DNA of 13,396 nucleotides from an uncultured Propionibacteriaceae bacterium (GCA_938012815.1 CALLVV010000085.1:1-13396); one strand, 5' to 3'; counted from the first letter of the stretch, positions 1 to 7,303 are shown. Made by a program: numbers and translations. The notes: generated by a model from the letters alone, not told the origin.

Positions 1-25
1 CGGCCGTCAGCAGGAACTGCCCCAT
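1..25 (-). CDS. Possible start of an unidentified gene, cut by the window edge
   Basis: On the minus strand an ATG at 25-23 opens a frame reading MGQFLLTA before the window ends. A purine-rich stretch AGAGGAAGG lies about nine bases upstream, a good ribosome-binding site, and the frame follows the hydrolase stop codon by 37 bases on the same strand. It is probably the next gene of the same transcription unit. Eight residues are too few to name a product. Confidence 0.35.
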
Positions 26-62
26 CGAGGCGGGCCTTCCTCTGATTTGGAACCGTGTCCCG

Positions 63-902
63 TCAGTCGTCCGGAAGCTCCGTCCTGGTTCGCCGTACCA
101 CCCGGTCCATGAACGCGCGCAGCAGATTCGCCGTGGTGTCGGGGGCGGCCACCGTGATCTGGTGGGACACCTCCGGAATCACGGACAGCTGGGCGCCGGG
201 CACGGTGGCCGCGACCAGTTCTTGGTTCGCGATAGGAGTGGAACTGTCACGTTCCCCGGCTATGAGCAACAACGGGCAGCGGATGTCTGCCAGGTCGGTA
301 CGCAGGTCGTGATGTGCCAGACAGCGGCAGAGCTGCGCGTAGGAATGATCGTCAGCCGCCGCCAGGCCCTCCATGATGGTGGTCGTGACGCGCGGATTGG
401 CAGCCTTGAAGGCCGGGGTGAACCAGCGCTTCGAGGTTTCGTCGACCAGCTGCTGGGTGCCGGAGGCCTCCACCTGCTTGGCACGCTCAATCCACCTGTC
501 GGGTTCCCCGACGGTGGCCGCCGAACACAGCACCGCGACCCCGGCCAGCTCATCGGCGTGATCGCGGGCCAAGTGCAGACCGGTTGCCCCACCGATGGAG
601 AGCCCTGCGAAAACCACAGGAAGCTGGCCAGCCTGTTCCTGGACCTCGTGGACAACGTCCATGATGGCCGAGGCCACCACGTCCAAGGTTGGTTCGTCCG
701 TGTCGTCCCAGACTCCGCTCAGCGCATGTCCGGGGTAGTCGACGAACACCACCAGGGCATCGTTGGTCAGCAATTCTGCCACCTTCGCCCACTGGTGCGA
801 ACAGTTCCCGCCGAGGCTGGGAGCCACCACGAGGATACGATCGGCGCGGCTGGCGGGGTTGTACAGATCCCAAGTCAAGTCCATGCCAGAAACCCTACTC
901 AT
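63..902 (-). CDS. Alpha/beta hydrolase, 3-oxoadipate enol-lactonase (PcaD)-like
   Basis: This 279-residue cytoplasmic protein has the alpha/beta-hydrolase fold pattern: an oxyanion-hole segment APSLGG near 27-32, the nucleophile elbow GLSIGG with Ser102, the acid in GERDSS (Asp219) and the catalytic His247 in VSHQ. The layout, including the RWFTPAF cap segment near 159-165, resembles the PcaD family, which opens enol-lactones in beta-ketoadipate breakdown. No other aromatic-degradation gene is near, so the substrate is unknown. An upstream in-frame start at 932 exists, but ATG 902 is preferred: it overlaps the TGA of the upstream general-stress gene as ATGA, which suggests translational coupling. 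A further ATG lies at 884. Confidence 0.8.
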   Translation of the reverse strand: MSRVSGMDLTWDLYNPASRADRILVVAPSLGGNCSHQWAKVAELLTNDALVVFVDYPGHALSGVWDDTDEPTLDVVASAIMDVVHEVQEQAGQLPVVFAGLSIGGATGLHLARDHADELAGVAVLCSAATVGEPDRWIERAKQVEASGTQQLVDETSKRWFTPAFKAANPRVTTTIMEGLAAADDHSYAQLCRCLAHHDLRTDLADIRCPLLLIAGERDSSTPIANQELVAATVPGAQLSVIPEVSHQITVAAPDTTANLLRAFMDRVVRRTRTELPDD

Positions 903-1429
903 TCGGTCCCGGCCGTCCTGTGCCCGGGCCACGTGGCGAGCAGCTCACGCGCCTCGGCCGCCACTTTGTGCTCACACAGCACTTCGTAGCCGGTGGCCAC
1001 CACCTGTCGCATCGATTCGAAGTCTCGGCGCCCGCCGCTCAGCGCATATGCCAAGGCTGCGGAGAGCATGCCGAAGCTGACACCGAGCCCGAGCCCTGCA
1101 AGGATCAACGACAGAAAGGTGTTCTCGCTCTGCATGAACAGGTAGAACATCAGGCCCACGACGATCCCGGTGCCGAACCCCGAGATGGCTCCTTGGACCA
1201 GGACGGAGCTCCAGGTGCGTCTCCCCGTCACGCGTTCCACCGATTTCAGGTTGGTTCCCACGATCATCAGGTTCGCCACCGCGAACTTCGAGTCGGACAG
1301 GAAATCGACCGCTGCCTGGGCCTCCTCGTAGGTACCGTAGCTCCCGACGCGTTGGGGATAGTCCAGCTCGAACAACCTGCTGGTGGAAACAATCGGGGTG
1401 AATCTTCGGGCTGGAACGGCGGGGGTCAT
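899..1429 (-). CDS. General stress protein 17M-like (DUF1269-type) membrane protein
   Basis: The predicted protein has 176 residues. Residues 24-65 (from the DYPQRVGSYGTYEEAQAAVD segment to VANLMIVGTNL) match the ferredoxin-like N-terminal domain of the YflT/GSP17M general-stress family. Two hydrophobic glycine-rich helices follow at about 77-99 and 104-128, then a soluble tail. M. tuberculosis Rv1234 is, as I recall, a relative next to a similar MgtE-like gene. The start at 1429 is chosen because AGGAG sits about seven bases upstream; a longer frame to 1519 would run into the divergent gene. It overlaps the downstream hydrolase gene by four bases. A weak promoter, TTGGCG (1501-1496) with a 16-base spacer and TACACT (1479-1474), may drive it. 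Biochemical function is unknown. Confidence 0.75.
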   Translation of the reverse strand: MTPAVPARRFTPIVSTSRLFELDYPQRVGSYGTYEEAQAAVDFLSDSKFAVANLMIVGTNLKSVERVTGRRTWSSVLVQGAISGFGTGIVVGLMFYLFMQSENTFLSLILAGLGLGVSFGMLSAALAYALSGGRRDFESMRQVVATGYEVLCEHKVAAEARELLATWPGHRTAGTE

Positions 1430-1454
1430 CTTGGCTCCTGGTTGGTGTCTGGCA

Positions 1455-1468
1455 AGCGCTAGCGCGCT
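1455..1468. promoter_or_regulatory. Palindrome in the divergent intergenic region, possible operator
   Basis: The sequence AGCGCTAGCGCGCT contains a perfect 10-base palindrome, GCGCTAGCGC, at 1456-1465. It lies in the 55-60 base gap between the divergent general-stress and MgtE-like genes, where the -35 region of the plus-strand gene would fall. GC-rich palindromes arise by chance in such genomes, so an operator role is only a possibility. Confidence 0.25.
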
Positions 1469-1477
1469 GCTCAAGTG

Positions 1478-1483
1478 TAGATT
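1478..1483 (+). promoter_or_regulatory. Candidate -10 element of the MgtE-like gene (leaderless start)
   Basis: TAGATT keeps the most conserved -10 positions (T, A and final T) and lies seven bases before ATG 1491. No ribosome-binding site precedes that ATG. The spacing would place transcription start on the ATG, a leaderless mRNA. No good -35 hexamer is visible. Confidence 0.35.
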
Positions 1484-1490
1484 CATGCCC

Positions 1491-2756
1491 ATGAGCGCCA
1501 AGGAGTCCGCGGTTTTCATCTCCCGCTTGGTCGGTCTTCCCGTGGTCGACGCGGCGGGCGATCAGGTGGGGCGCGTCAAGGACGTGGTCTTCCACCTGCG
1601 AACCGGTACCCTGGCACCCCGGGTACGTGGCCTGGTGGTCGAGCTGTTCGCCCGGCAACGGATCTTCGTGCCCATGATCCGAGTGCACAACATAACGGTC
1701 AACCAAGTTGCCATCCTCGGTCAGGTCGACACCCGCCGCTTCAAGAAACGCGAAACGGAATGGCTGGTGGCCACCGACCTGTTCGACCGTCCCGTTCCCC
1801 GCGACGTCCCGACCCGGATCTACGATGTCTCGATGATCCAGGTGCGCAACCGCGAATGGGAGTTGTTCCAGATCGCCATCACGAGCCGCACCAAGGTCAG
1901 CCGTTTCGGTTTCGGGGGCCGCCGCGTCACCGACATCATCCAGTGGAACCAGGTTCCCGACCTGGTGCTGGCGACGGGCCGGTCCCCGGAACACCTGGTG
2001 GCGAAGTTCTCCGACATGAAACCCGCGGACATCGCCCAGGAACTGCACGACCTCGACCCGGATCGCCTGGTGGACGTCGTCAAGGCCCTTGACGACGAGA
2101 CCCTGGCGGAGGCCCTCGAGGAGCTTCCCGGGGACGAACAGATCGAGCTGATCTCGAAACTGGAGACGAATCGTGCCGCCGATGTGCTGGCGGAGATGGA
2201 TCCGGACGACGCTGCGGACCTCATCAAGGAACTCCCGGAGGCGGTCGCGGAGGACCTGCTCGAGCACATGGAACCGGAGGACGCCTCCGACGTGCGCCGG
2301 CTGCTGGTCTACGGCGAGTTCACCGCCGGCGGCATGATGACCCCCGAGCCGGTGGTGCTGGGCACGGACGCGACCGTGGCGGAGGCCCTGGCCCGCATCC
2401 GCGAGGAGCAGCTGACCCCGGCCCTGGCCTCGATGGTGTTCGTCACCCGCCCCCCGTTGGAGACCCCGTCGGGCCGCTACGTGGGTGCGGTGCACTTCCA
2501 GCAGCTGCTGCGGGCCGCCCCCACCCTGATGGTGGCCACCATGATGGACCACAACCTGGAGCCTCTGAGTCCCGACTCGCCCCTGGCGCAGGTGTCACGT
2601 TTCTTCGCCACCTACAATCTGGTGGTCGCGCCCGTGGTGGACTCCGAAGGGGCGCTCGTCGGGGCGGTGACCGTGGATGACGTCCTCGACCACATGCTGC
2701 CCGACGACTGGCGCGGAACCCAGATGGATGAGCTCGTGGAGGTGAGCCATGGCTGA
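1491..2756 (+). CDS. MgtE_N/CBS-domain protein without a channel domain, PRC-barrel-like N-terminus
   Basis: The protein has 421 residues. Residues 1-65 (VGLPVVDAAGDQVGRVKDVV) look like a PRC-barrel, and a related segment may follow up to about 160. Residues 168-280 are the acidic helical MgtE_N superhelix with repeated ADVLAEMDPDDAADLI-type units. Two CBS domains follow at about 280-345 (GGMMTPEPV) and 350-410 (LVGAVTVDDVLDHML). In true MgtE magnesium channels these parts form the cytosolic Mg2+ sensor before five membrane helices. Those helices are absent and the gene ends normally, so this is a stand-alone sensor-like protein, as in M. tuberculosis Rv1232c as I recall. ATG 1491 fits a leaderless start; ATG 1485 is the alternative. 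It overlaps the next gene by eight bases. Magnesium or nucleotide binding is inferred from the family. Confidence 0.85.
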   Translation: MSAKESAVFISRLVGLPVVDAAGDQVGRVKDVVFHLRTGTLAPRVRGLVVELFARQRIFVPMIRVHNITVNQVAILGQVDTRRFKKRETEWLVATDLFDRPVPRDVPTRIYDVSMIQVRNREWELFQIAITSRTKVSRFGFGGRRVTDIIQWNQVPDLVLATGRSPEHLVAKFSDMKPADIAQELHDLDPDRLVDVVKALDDETLAEALEELPGDEQIELISKLETNRAADVLAEMDPDDAADLIKELPEAVAEDLLEHMEPEDASDVRRLLVYGEFTAGGMMTPEPVVLGTDATVAEALARIREEQLTPALASMVFVTRPPLETPSGRYVGAVHFQQLLRAAPTLMVATMMDHNLEPLSPDSPLAQVSRFFATYNLVVAPVVDSEGALVGAVTVDDVLDHMLPDDWRGTQMDELVEVSHG

Positions 2757-3258
2757 GCGTAGCCCCCTGTCGGAACCGCGGTCGAGGCGGCGTCGGCTGA
2801 TGCCGAAGGTGATCCTCGACTCGGAGGCCTTCGGCGAGTTCGCGGAGGCCGCCGCTCGTTTCATGGGAACCGGCAAGTTCATCGCCTACATGACGGTTTT
2901 CGTGGTGGTGTGGGTGACCCTCAACGTGGTCGGCATCTACGGCTTCCGCTGGGATGTCTACCCGTTCGTCCTGCTGAACCTGTTCTTCTCGACGCAGGCC
3001 TCCTACTCGGCCCCTCTGATCCTGCTGGCGCAGAACCGGCAGGAGGTGCGCGACAAGCTGAGCCTCGACGAGGACCGCCGTCTGGCGGCCCAGTCACGGG
3101 CTGACATGGACTTCCTGGCCCGCGAGATCGCCGCCATCCGGATGCACCTGGGGGAACTGGCAACCCGTGACTTCGTCCGTTCCGAGCTGCGCTCCGAGCT
3201 GCGTGAACTCACGGAACGCCTGGAACAGGCCGTCAACGAGAAAAGGGAGGAACCATGA
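2749..3258 (+). CDS. DUF1003 family membrane protein
   Basis: The 169-residue protein has a basic N-terminus with RSRRRR at 11-16, two membrane helices at about 44-65 and 70-94, the NRQEVRDK segment after the second helix typical of DUF1003, and a charged coiled-coil-like tail from about 110 to 165. The family has no settled biochemical role. Its ATG lies inside the end of the MgtE-like gene (eight-base overlap), with GGAGGTGAG just upstream, so translation is probably coupled. The constant partnership with an MgtE_N/CBS protein suggests a membrane partner for that soluble sensor; this is inference from neighbourhood only. Confidence 0.85.
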   Translation: MAERSPLSEPRSRRRRLMPKVILDSEAFGEFAEAAARFMGTGKFIAYMTVFVVVWVTLNVVGIYGFRWDVYPFVLLNLFFSTQASYSAPLILLAQNRQEVRDKLSLDEDRRLAAQSRADMDFLAREIAAIRMHLGELATRDFVRSELRSELRELTERLEQAVNEKREEP

Positions 3259-3617
3259 GCGAACCCCAGCAGATCAGCTGGTTTTCCGTGGTGCTGCTCG
3301 CGGGGCACCTGGTGATGGCGGGAGTGGCGACCTGGTCACTGTGGGTGCTCGGTTCGGGCTTCTGGGTCGGGGCCGGGGCGGCCCTGCTGTTGCTGGTCAC
3401 CTACAGTTTCCTGTGGCGGCTCCGGATGGCACCCGCCGCGCAGAACCGTTTCACCTACCGGCAACGCCTGACCGTGCATCTGATTCTGGGGCCCGCAGTC
3501 GTGGTGCTGGCCGTTCTCACATCCATCTGGCTGCCGGCCCTGGTGGGGGTCAGTATGGCCCTGCTCGGTGACGCCCTGGCATCCCGCGCCGACTCGAAAG
3601 GGCTGGAAACCAACTGA
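3255..3617 (+). CDS. Small multi-pass membrane protein of unknown function
   Basis: The 120-residue protein is largely hydrophobic, with helices at about 9-32, 35-54 and 72-92 and a fourth possible segment at 92-106. A positively charged stretch (RLRMAPAAQNRFTYRQR) lies between the second and third helices, and the C-terminal tail is hydrophilic. I recognise no catalytic motif and cannot assign a family. It starts within the DUF1003 stop codon (ATGA overlap), behind AAAAGGGAGG, a strong ribosome-binding site. It is therefore translated with the two preceding genes and ends about 20 bases before mrp. Codon use is like its neighbours. Confidence 0.75.
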   Translation: MSEPQQISWFSVVLLAGHLVMAGVATWSLWVLGSGFWVGAGAALLLLVTYSFLWRLRMAPAAQNRFTYRQRLTVHLILGPAVVVLAVLTSIWLPALVGVSMALLGDALASRADSKGLETN

Positions 3618-3638
3618 TCTGTGCGGGAGTATGGGAGT

Positions 3639-4796
3639 GTGACGAATGAGAACTCTCTGCTTCCTCTGGTCCGAGCCGCTCTGCACACGGTCGAGGATCC
3701 CGAAATTCGCCGCCCGATAACTGAGCTGGGCATGGTCGATGAGTTAACGGCCAATGATGAAGGTCAGGTCTTCATCCGGGTTTTGCTGACCGTTCCCGGG
3801 TGTCCGATGCGTACCGAGATAACCAAGCGCGTGACCGAGGCCGTGGAAACCGTCGAAGGCGTCAAGGACGTGCACGTCGAACTGGGCGTGATGGACGACG
3901 AGCAACGAGCCGCCATGCGCCAAGTGCTGCGCGGCGGTCAGCCGGAGCGCGAGATCCCGTTCGCCAAACCGGGAAACCTGACGAAGGTGATCGCGGTCGC
4001 TTCCGGCAAGGGAGGGGTCGGGAAATCCTCGATCACGGTGAACCTGGCTTTGGCGCTCGCAAAGGCAGGTCGTAGCGTCGCAATCCTCGACGCCGACATC
4101 TATGGCCACTCCGTCCCCGACATGCTGGGTTTGGGCGACGCCCGCCCGACGGTCGTGGACGACATGATCCTACCCGTCCCTGCCGCGGAGGGACTGAAGG
4201 TGATCTCGGTTGGCATGTTGAAGCCGTCCCGCGACCAAGTGGTCGCATGGCGTGGCCCCATCTTGGACCGGGCCCTGACACAGCTGCTGGCAGATGTTTT
4301 CTGGGGTGACGTGGACTTCCTGCTTCTCGATCTTCCCCCGGGCACGGGCGATGTCGCGATGAGCCTGGGCCAGAAGATCCCGAACTCCGAGGTGCTGGTC
4401 GTGACAACACCGCAGCTCGCCGCCTCCGAGGTTTCCGAACGGGCCGGCACGATGGCCCACATCCTCAAGCAGAGGGTGCTGGGTGTGGTTGAGAACATGA
4501 GCTGGTTGGAGTTCACGGCCCCCGACACCGGGAAGTCCTACCGGATTGAGCTGTTCGGCTCCGGGGGCGGCGCCCTGGTGGCGGAGGCGTTGAGCGAACG
4601 GCTCGGATACGACGTGCCACTGCTGACGCAGGTTCCCTTCGACGAGGCACTTCTGGCGGGTGGGGACAGAGGCGAGCCCATCGTGCTCGGCGCCCCGGAC
4701 CATCCGGCCGCACAGGCCCTGTTGAAGCTGGGCGAGGACCTGGCAAATCGCAGCAGGAACCTGCTGGGACGGATGCTGCCCGTCAGCCCGGTGTGA
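3639..4796 (+). CDS. mrp: Mrp/ApbC-family P-loop ATPase, iron-sulfur carrier
   Basis: The cytoplasmic protein has about 385 residues. Residues 5-85 form the MIP18/DUF59 domain with the conserved VPGCPMR cysteine (Cys55). The ATPase domain follows with a deviant Walker A SGKGGVGKSS (122-131), the switch DADIYGHSVP and Walker B LLLDLPPGTGD. Family members bind and hand over Fe-S clusters using ATP. The region after ENMSW lacks the C-terminal CxxC that bridges the cluster in many ApbC proteins; my recollection is that the mycobacterial protein lacks it too. GTG 3639 is preferred because GCGGGAG lies nine bases upstream; GTG 3621 is in frame and would add six residues. It closes the four-gene operon and its TGA abuts the tatB stop. 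Confidence 0.9.
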   Translation: MTNENSLLPLVRAALHTVEDPEIRRPITELGMVDELTANDEGQVFIRVLLTVPGCPMRTEITKRVTEAVETVEGVKDVHVELGVMDDEQRAAMRQVLRGGQPEREIPFAKPGNLTKVIAVASGKGGVGKSSITVNLALALAKAGRSVAILDADIYGHSVPDMLGLGDARPTVVDDMILPVPAAEGLKVISVGMLKPSRDQVVAWRGPILDRALTQLLADVFWGDVDFLLLDLPPGTGDVAMSLGQKIPNSEVLVVTTPQLAASEVSERAGTMAHILKQRVLGVVENMSWLEFTAPDTGKSYRIELFGSGGGALVAEALSERLGYDVPLLTQVPFDEALLAGGDRGEPIVLGAPDHPAAQALLKLGEDLANRSRNLLGRMLPVSPV

Positions 4797-5207
4797 TCAG
4801 GTTGCCTCCGGGTCGTAGGGGGCTGCCACGGGATTCGGTGGCGAAACTTCACCAACCGTATCTGGGAGATCAGGTTTCGCCGCCGTGGCGGTCGTCGCGC
4901 TCGCGACGGCGGACTCCGCAGCCATGCTCGTGGCGGAAATCTCGCGTTTGGCCTCTTCTATGGCCGCGATCTCCTCGCGCATGTGTTTGGCGACGAACTT
5001 CTTGGGGTTGAGATCCTCGATATTGAAGTCGGAATACTCTGGGCCGAGTTCCTGACGCAACTGCGTCTGAGCGTTGTTCGCAATGTTTCTGACCGCCACG
5101 AACACCCGTGCCACCTTCCGGGCAAACGTGGGGAGCTTCTCGGGGCCGAACATGACGACACCGAGTATCAGAAGAAGGATGAGCTCGTGGGCGTCGATGT
5201 TGAACAC
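4797..5207 (-). CDS. tatB: Sec-independent protein translocase subunit TatB
   Basis: The 136-residue protein begins MFNIDAHELI, continues with a membrane helix at about 7-20, then the hinge motif FGPEKLP at 20-26 and an amphipathic helix at about 27-60. This is the TatA/TatB layout. An acidic residue early in the membrane segment, the length and the neighbourhood favour TatB, which receives twin-arginine substrates with TatC. The tail from about 90 is Ala/Thr/Pro-rich and low in complexity. The start is GTG at 5207; no strong ribosome-binding site is visible, but the MFNI start is typical. It follows the anti-sigma gene by 27 bases on the same strand, as tatB follows sigE, rseA and htrA in M. 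tuberculosis. Its stop codon touches the convergent mrp stop. Confidence 0.9.
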   Translation of the reverse strand: MFNIDAHELILLLILGVVMFGPEKLPTFARKVARVFVAVRNIANNAQTQLRQELGPEYSDFNIEDLNPKKFVAKHMREEIAAIEEAKREISATSMAAESAVASATTATAAKPDLPDTVGEVSPPNPVAAPYDPEAT

Positions 5208-5234
5208 GCGTTCAGGCTACCCGTGACTGGCCGT

Positions 5235-6644
5235 TCAACCAATCCCGATCAGCCGCCCCAGGCCGCTTCCCATGCGTTCCAGCAGACCGAATTTGTTCTC
5301 CTGCAGCTTCGGCAGTGCCTTGCACGCCTCTGCCATCAGGGTCCGCGGACCGTTGGTCGCCACGGAAACCACGCCGTCGCCAACCTGCCAAGCAGACACC
5401 TGGGGAAGTCCGGGGGAGTCGTCGGAGACCCGGGAACCGCCTGCCAGCACGCCCGGGGTCCATGAGACGCTCAGGGTACGAACACCGTCGGAATAGACCA
5501 GCCGCTGGTAGGCCTTCTCCCCTTCACCAGAACTGGCGTGGGCCACGAGGGGAAGACCTCCCAGTTCCAGCGGACACTCCGGCAGACCCACGCACCACCC
5601 GGAGGTGCTGGCGCTGGAGACGGATTCCATTGGGTAGGGCTGAGTGGAATCCGTTGTCAGCTGCGCCGTTCCGATGCTGATGCTGACGAATCCGAAGACC
5701 AGAGTCGGATGCCCCGTCGTGTCGTAGCGTTCGACCCACAACAGAACCCCCGTGTCCTCGTCCAGCCACCAGCGCGCCACGAGATGCCCATCGTCGCGGG
5801 CCTCGACCACGGATGCACTACGGCCGGCCACCGTATCCGAACTCTGGTAGGTGTAGAACTGCCAACCGGTTCCCGCAAGAGATGAACAGCAACCCATCGT
5901 AGGAACGAACCAGGACAGGAAGCGCTCCCCCGACCCGTCCAGAACCGCCAGACTCGCTCCTTCCCCCGCGATGACGTCAACCTCCACATCGTTCGGCCGG
6001 TGGACACCGTCGCCGTCCATCAGCCAGACCCGCTGCCGCCCGGAGTAGGTGATGCTCTGGCCGTTGTTGCCGAGCCGGACCATCGCGTTGTTCTCATCGA
6101 TCGGGACGGCCTGGCCAAGATCGAAGGCGCGGGGCCTGAGCTGCGTTGCTGCACCGGGCCGGGCACCCCGTTCACGCGCCCACTGCACGGCACCGACTCC
6201 CTGTCCGACGCTGATGGTGGTCAGCGCCAACGAGTACTGTTCCCGCGCCGCCCTGACCGGATCACCCACAACCGCGGGCCCCTTCGCAAGTGCCAAGGAC
6301 AGCATCATCAACGTCGCCAGCGCCACGGTGGCTGCCATGCCTCCGCGGATCAGGCGTCCACCGCGACTGTGACGGCGCGGCCCGTCCCCGGCCAGGTACA
6401 GCGGCTGGTCACGCTCGCTTCCCGCAATGCCCTGGAGCCTTTCGGCCAAGGTTTCGGGCAGGATGGCGGCGGCCCGGCAGGAGTTCAGTCTGGAACGCAC
6501 CCGCCGTAGCTCGTCGACGGCGGCGGAGCATTCCGGGCACCGCACCAAGTGCTCACTGACCTGGTTTACGCGGCGTTCGGGCAGGGTCCGATCGACGAAT
6601 CCGGAAAGGTCGTCCTTGTAGCGGCGGCAGTCGTTTCCCCGCAC
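5235..6644 (-). CDS. Membrane anti-sigma factor with fused RseB/MucB-like sensor domain
   Basis: The 469-residue protein combines modules usually found on separate proteins. Residues 1-60 are a zinc-type anti-sigma domain: Cys6, then HLVRCPEC with His32, Cys36 and Cys39 (HxxxCxxC), which should hold SigE in the cytoplasm. Residues 101-121 form a membrane helix. The extracytoplasmic part (about 185-450) resembles MucB/RseB, with YSGRQRVWLMDGDG near 200-213 and the signature ARDDGHLVARWWLDEDTGVLL near 282-302. In proteobacteria RseB protects RseA from proteolysis and senses envelope damage. Outside cysteines (251, 252, 351, 357, 441) could form disulfides. The GTG start follows the sigE TAG by three bases and lies in the same frame. 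It has no normally spaced ribosome-binding site, because AGGAGG overlaps stop and start, so coupling to sigE is likely. The actinobacterial RseA I know is much shorter. Confidence 0.82.
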   Translation of the reverse strand: MRGNDCRRYKDDLSGFVDRTLPERRVNQVSEHLVRCPECSAAVDELRRVRSRLNSCRAAAILPETLAERLQGIAGSERDQPLYLAGDGPRRHSRGGRLIRGGMAATVALATLMMLSLALAKGPAVVGDPVRAAREQYSLALTTISVGQGVGAVQWARERGARPGAATQLRPRAFDLGQAVPIDENNAMVRLGNNGQSITYSGRQRVWLMDGDGVHRPNDVEVDVIAGEGASLAVLDGSGERFLSWFVPTMGCCSSLAGTGWQFYTYQSSDTVAGRSASVVEARDDGHLVARWWLDEDTGVLLWVERYDTTGHPTLVFGFVSISIGTAQLTTDSTQPYPMESVSSASTSGWCVGLPECPLELGGLPLVAHASSGEGEKAYQRLVYSDGVRTLSVSWTPGVLAGGSRVSDDSPGLPQVSAWQVGDGVVSVATNGPRTLMAEACKALPKLQENKFGLLERMGSGLGRLIGIG

Positions 6645-6647
6645 CTC

Positions 6648-7244
6648 CTATGACACCCCGAGATATCGGGCATGGTCCTCGTTCGGTGCGCGATGGGCGA
6701 GTGCGTCACGCAGCTGGGCGCGTCCGCGGGCGATTCGGCTGCGCACGGTGCCGAGCTTGATTCCCAGCACCTCCGAGATCTCCTCGTAGCTCATTCCCTC
6801 GATGTCGCAGAGCACAACGGCGACGCGCTGCTCGGGTTTCAGGGCCGCCAGGGCATTCGCCACGTCGGCGTCCAAGGCCCCGTCCGTGTGGAGCTCCTCG
6901 GGGCTGCGGTCCTGTCCCCAGACGTGTTCCGGTGCCGAGCTCAGGGCGTCCATACGGATCCGCTGCCTGCGTCGCGCTGAGTCCAGGAACAGGTTGGTGG
7001 TGATGCGGTGCAGCCAGCCCTCGAGGGTGCCGGGTTGGAAGTTGTGGATCGACTTGAACACCCGGACGAACACGTCCTGGGTGAGGTCCTCGGCATCATG
7101 ACGGTTGCCAGTGAGCCGGTAGGCCAAGCGGTAAACCAAGGCCGAATGATCCCGGACAAGTTCCGCCCAGGTGGGCGCAACCCAGTCCGGCTCGTTCGGT
7201 CTCGCCTTGTTGCGGAACACACCTCGCCTCTCCATGGGAAACAA
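6648..7244 (-). CDS. sigE: ECF RNA polymerase sigma factor, SigE-like
   Basis: The 198-residue protein has a sigma region 2 at about 26-96 (LVYRLAYRLTGNRHDAEDLTQ with the DVFVRVFKS core) and a sigma region 4 at about 127-181 (LKPEQRVAVVLCDIEGMSYEEI and the helix-turn-helix GIKLGTVRSRIARGR). It lacks regions 1 and 3, as ECF factors do. It should direct RNA polymerase to GGAAC/CGTT promoters in the envelope-stress response; the neighbourhood matches M. tuberculosis sigE. Two starts compete: TTG 7244 has GAGGT six bases upstream, while ATG 7235 has no ribosome-binding site at normal distance. The longer form is listed. It is transcribed ahead of its anti-sigma gene and probably from the ECF promoter at 7304-7332, which would make it autoregulated. 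Confidence 0.9.
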   Translation of the reverse strand: MFPMERRGVFRNKARPNEPDWVAPTWAELVRDHSALVYRLAYRLTGNRHDAEDLTQDVFVRVFKSIHNFQPGTLEGWLHRITTNLFLDSARRRQRIRMDALSSAPEHVWGQDRSPEELHTDGALDADVANALAALKPEQRVAVVLCDIEGMSYEEISEVLGIKLGTVRSRIARGRAQLRDALAHRAPNEDHARYLGVS

Positions 7245-7270
7245 TCTGGCACCTCATCCTGTGAGGAACC

Positions 7271-7299
7271 TGTGTGAAGCGTCCCGCGCCCCTCACACA
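7271..7299. repeat. Inverted repeat TGTGTGA/TCACACA in the sigE leader
   Basis: Two perfect 7-base arms (7271-7277 and 7293-7299) enclose a 15-base GC-rich centre. The element starts just downstream of the predicted -10 box and covers the expected transcription start. It could be a regulator site or a leader hairpin. No known regulator motif is claimed. Confidence 0.4.
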
Positions 7300-7303
7300 A
7301 CCC

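Noticed and set aside
1412..1440. GGAAC at about 1412 as an ECF -35 box for the MgtE-like operon
   Set aside because: No CGTT lies 16-17 bases downstream, and the site is inside the general-stress coding region too far from the start.
972..2552. A 526-codon open frame on the minus strand opposite the MgtE-like gene
   Set aside because: It is the antisense shadow of a GC-rich gene: His/Arg/Gly/Gln-rich, no recognisable domain, and it overlaps the supported general-stress gene as well.
5235..6644. Frameshifted or chimeric assembly creating the long anti-sigma protein
   Set aside because: The frame is continuous for 470 codons, and domain order is sensible on both sides of the membrane helix.
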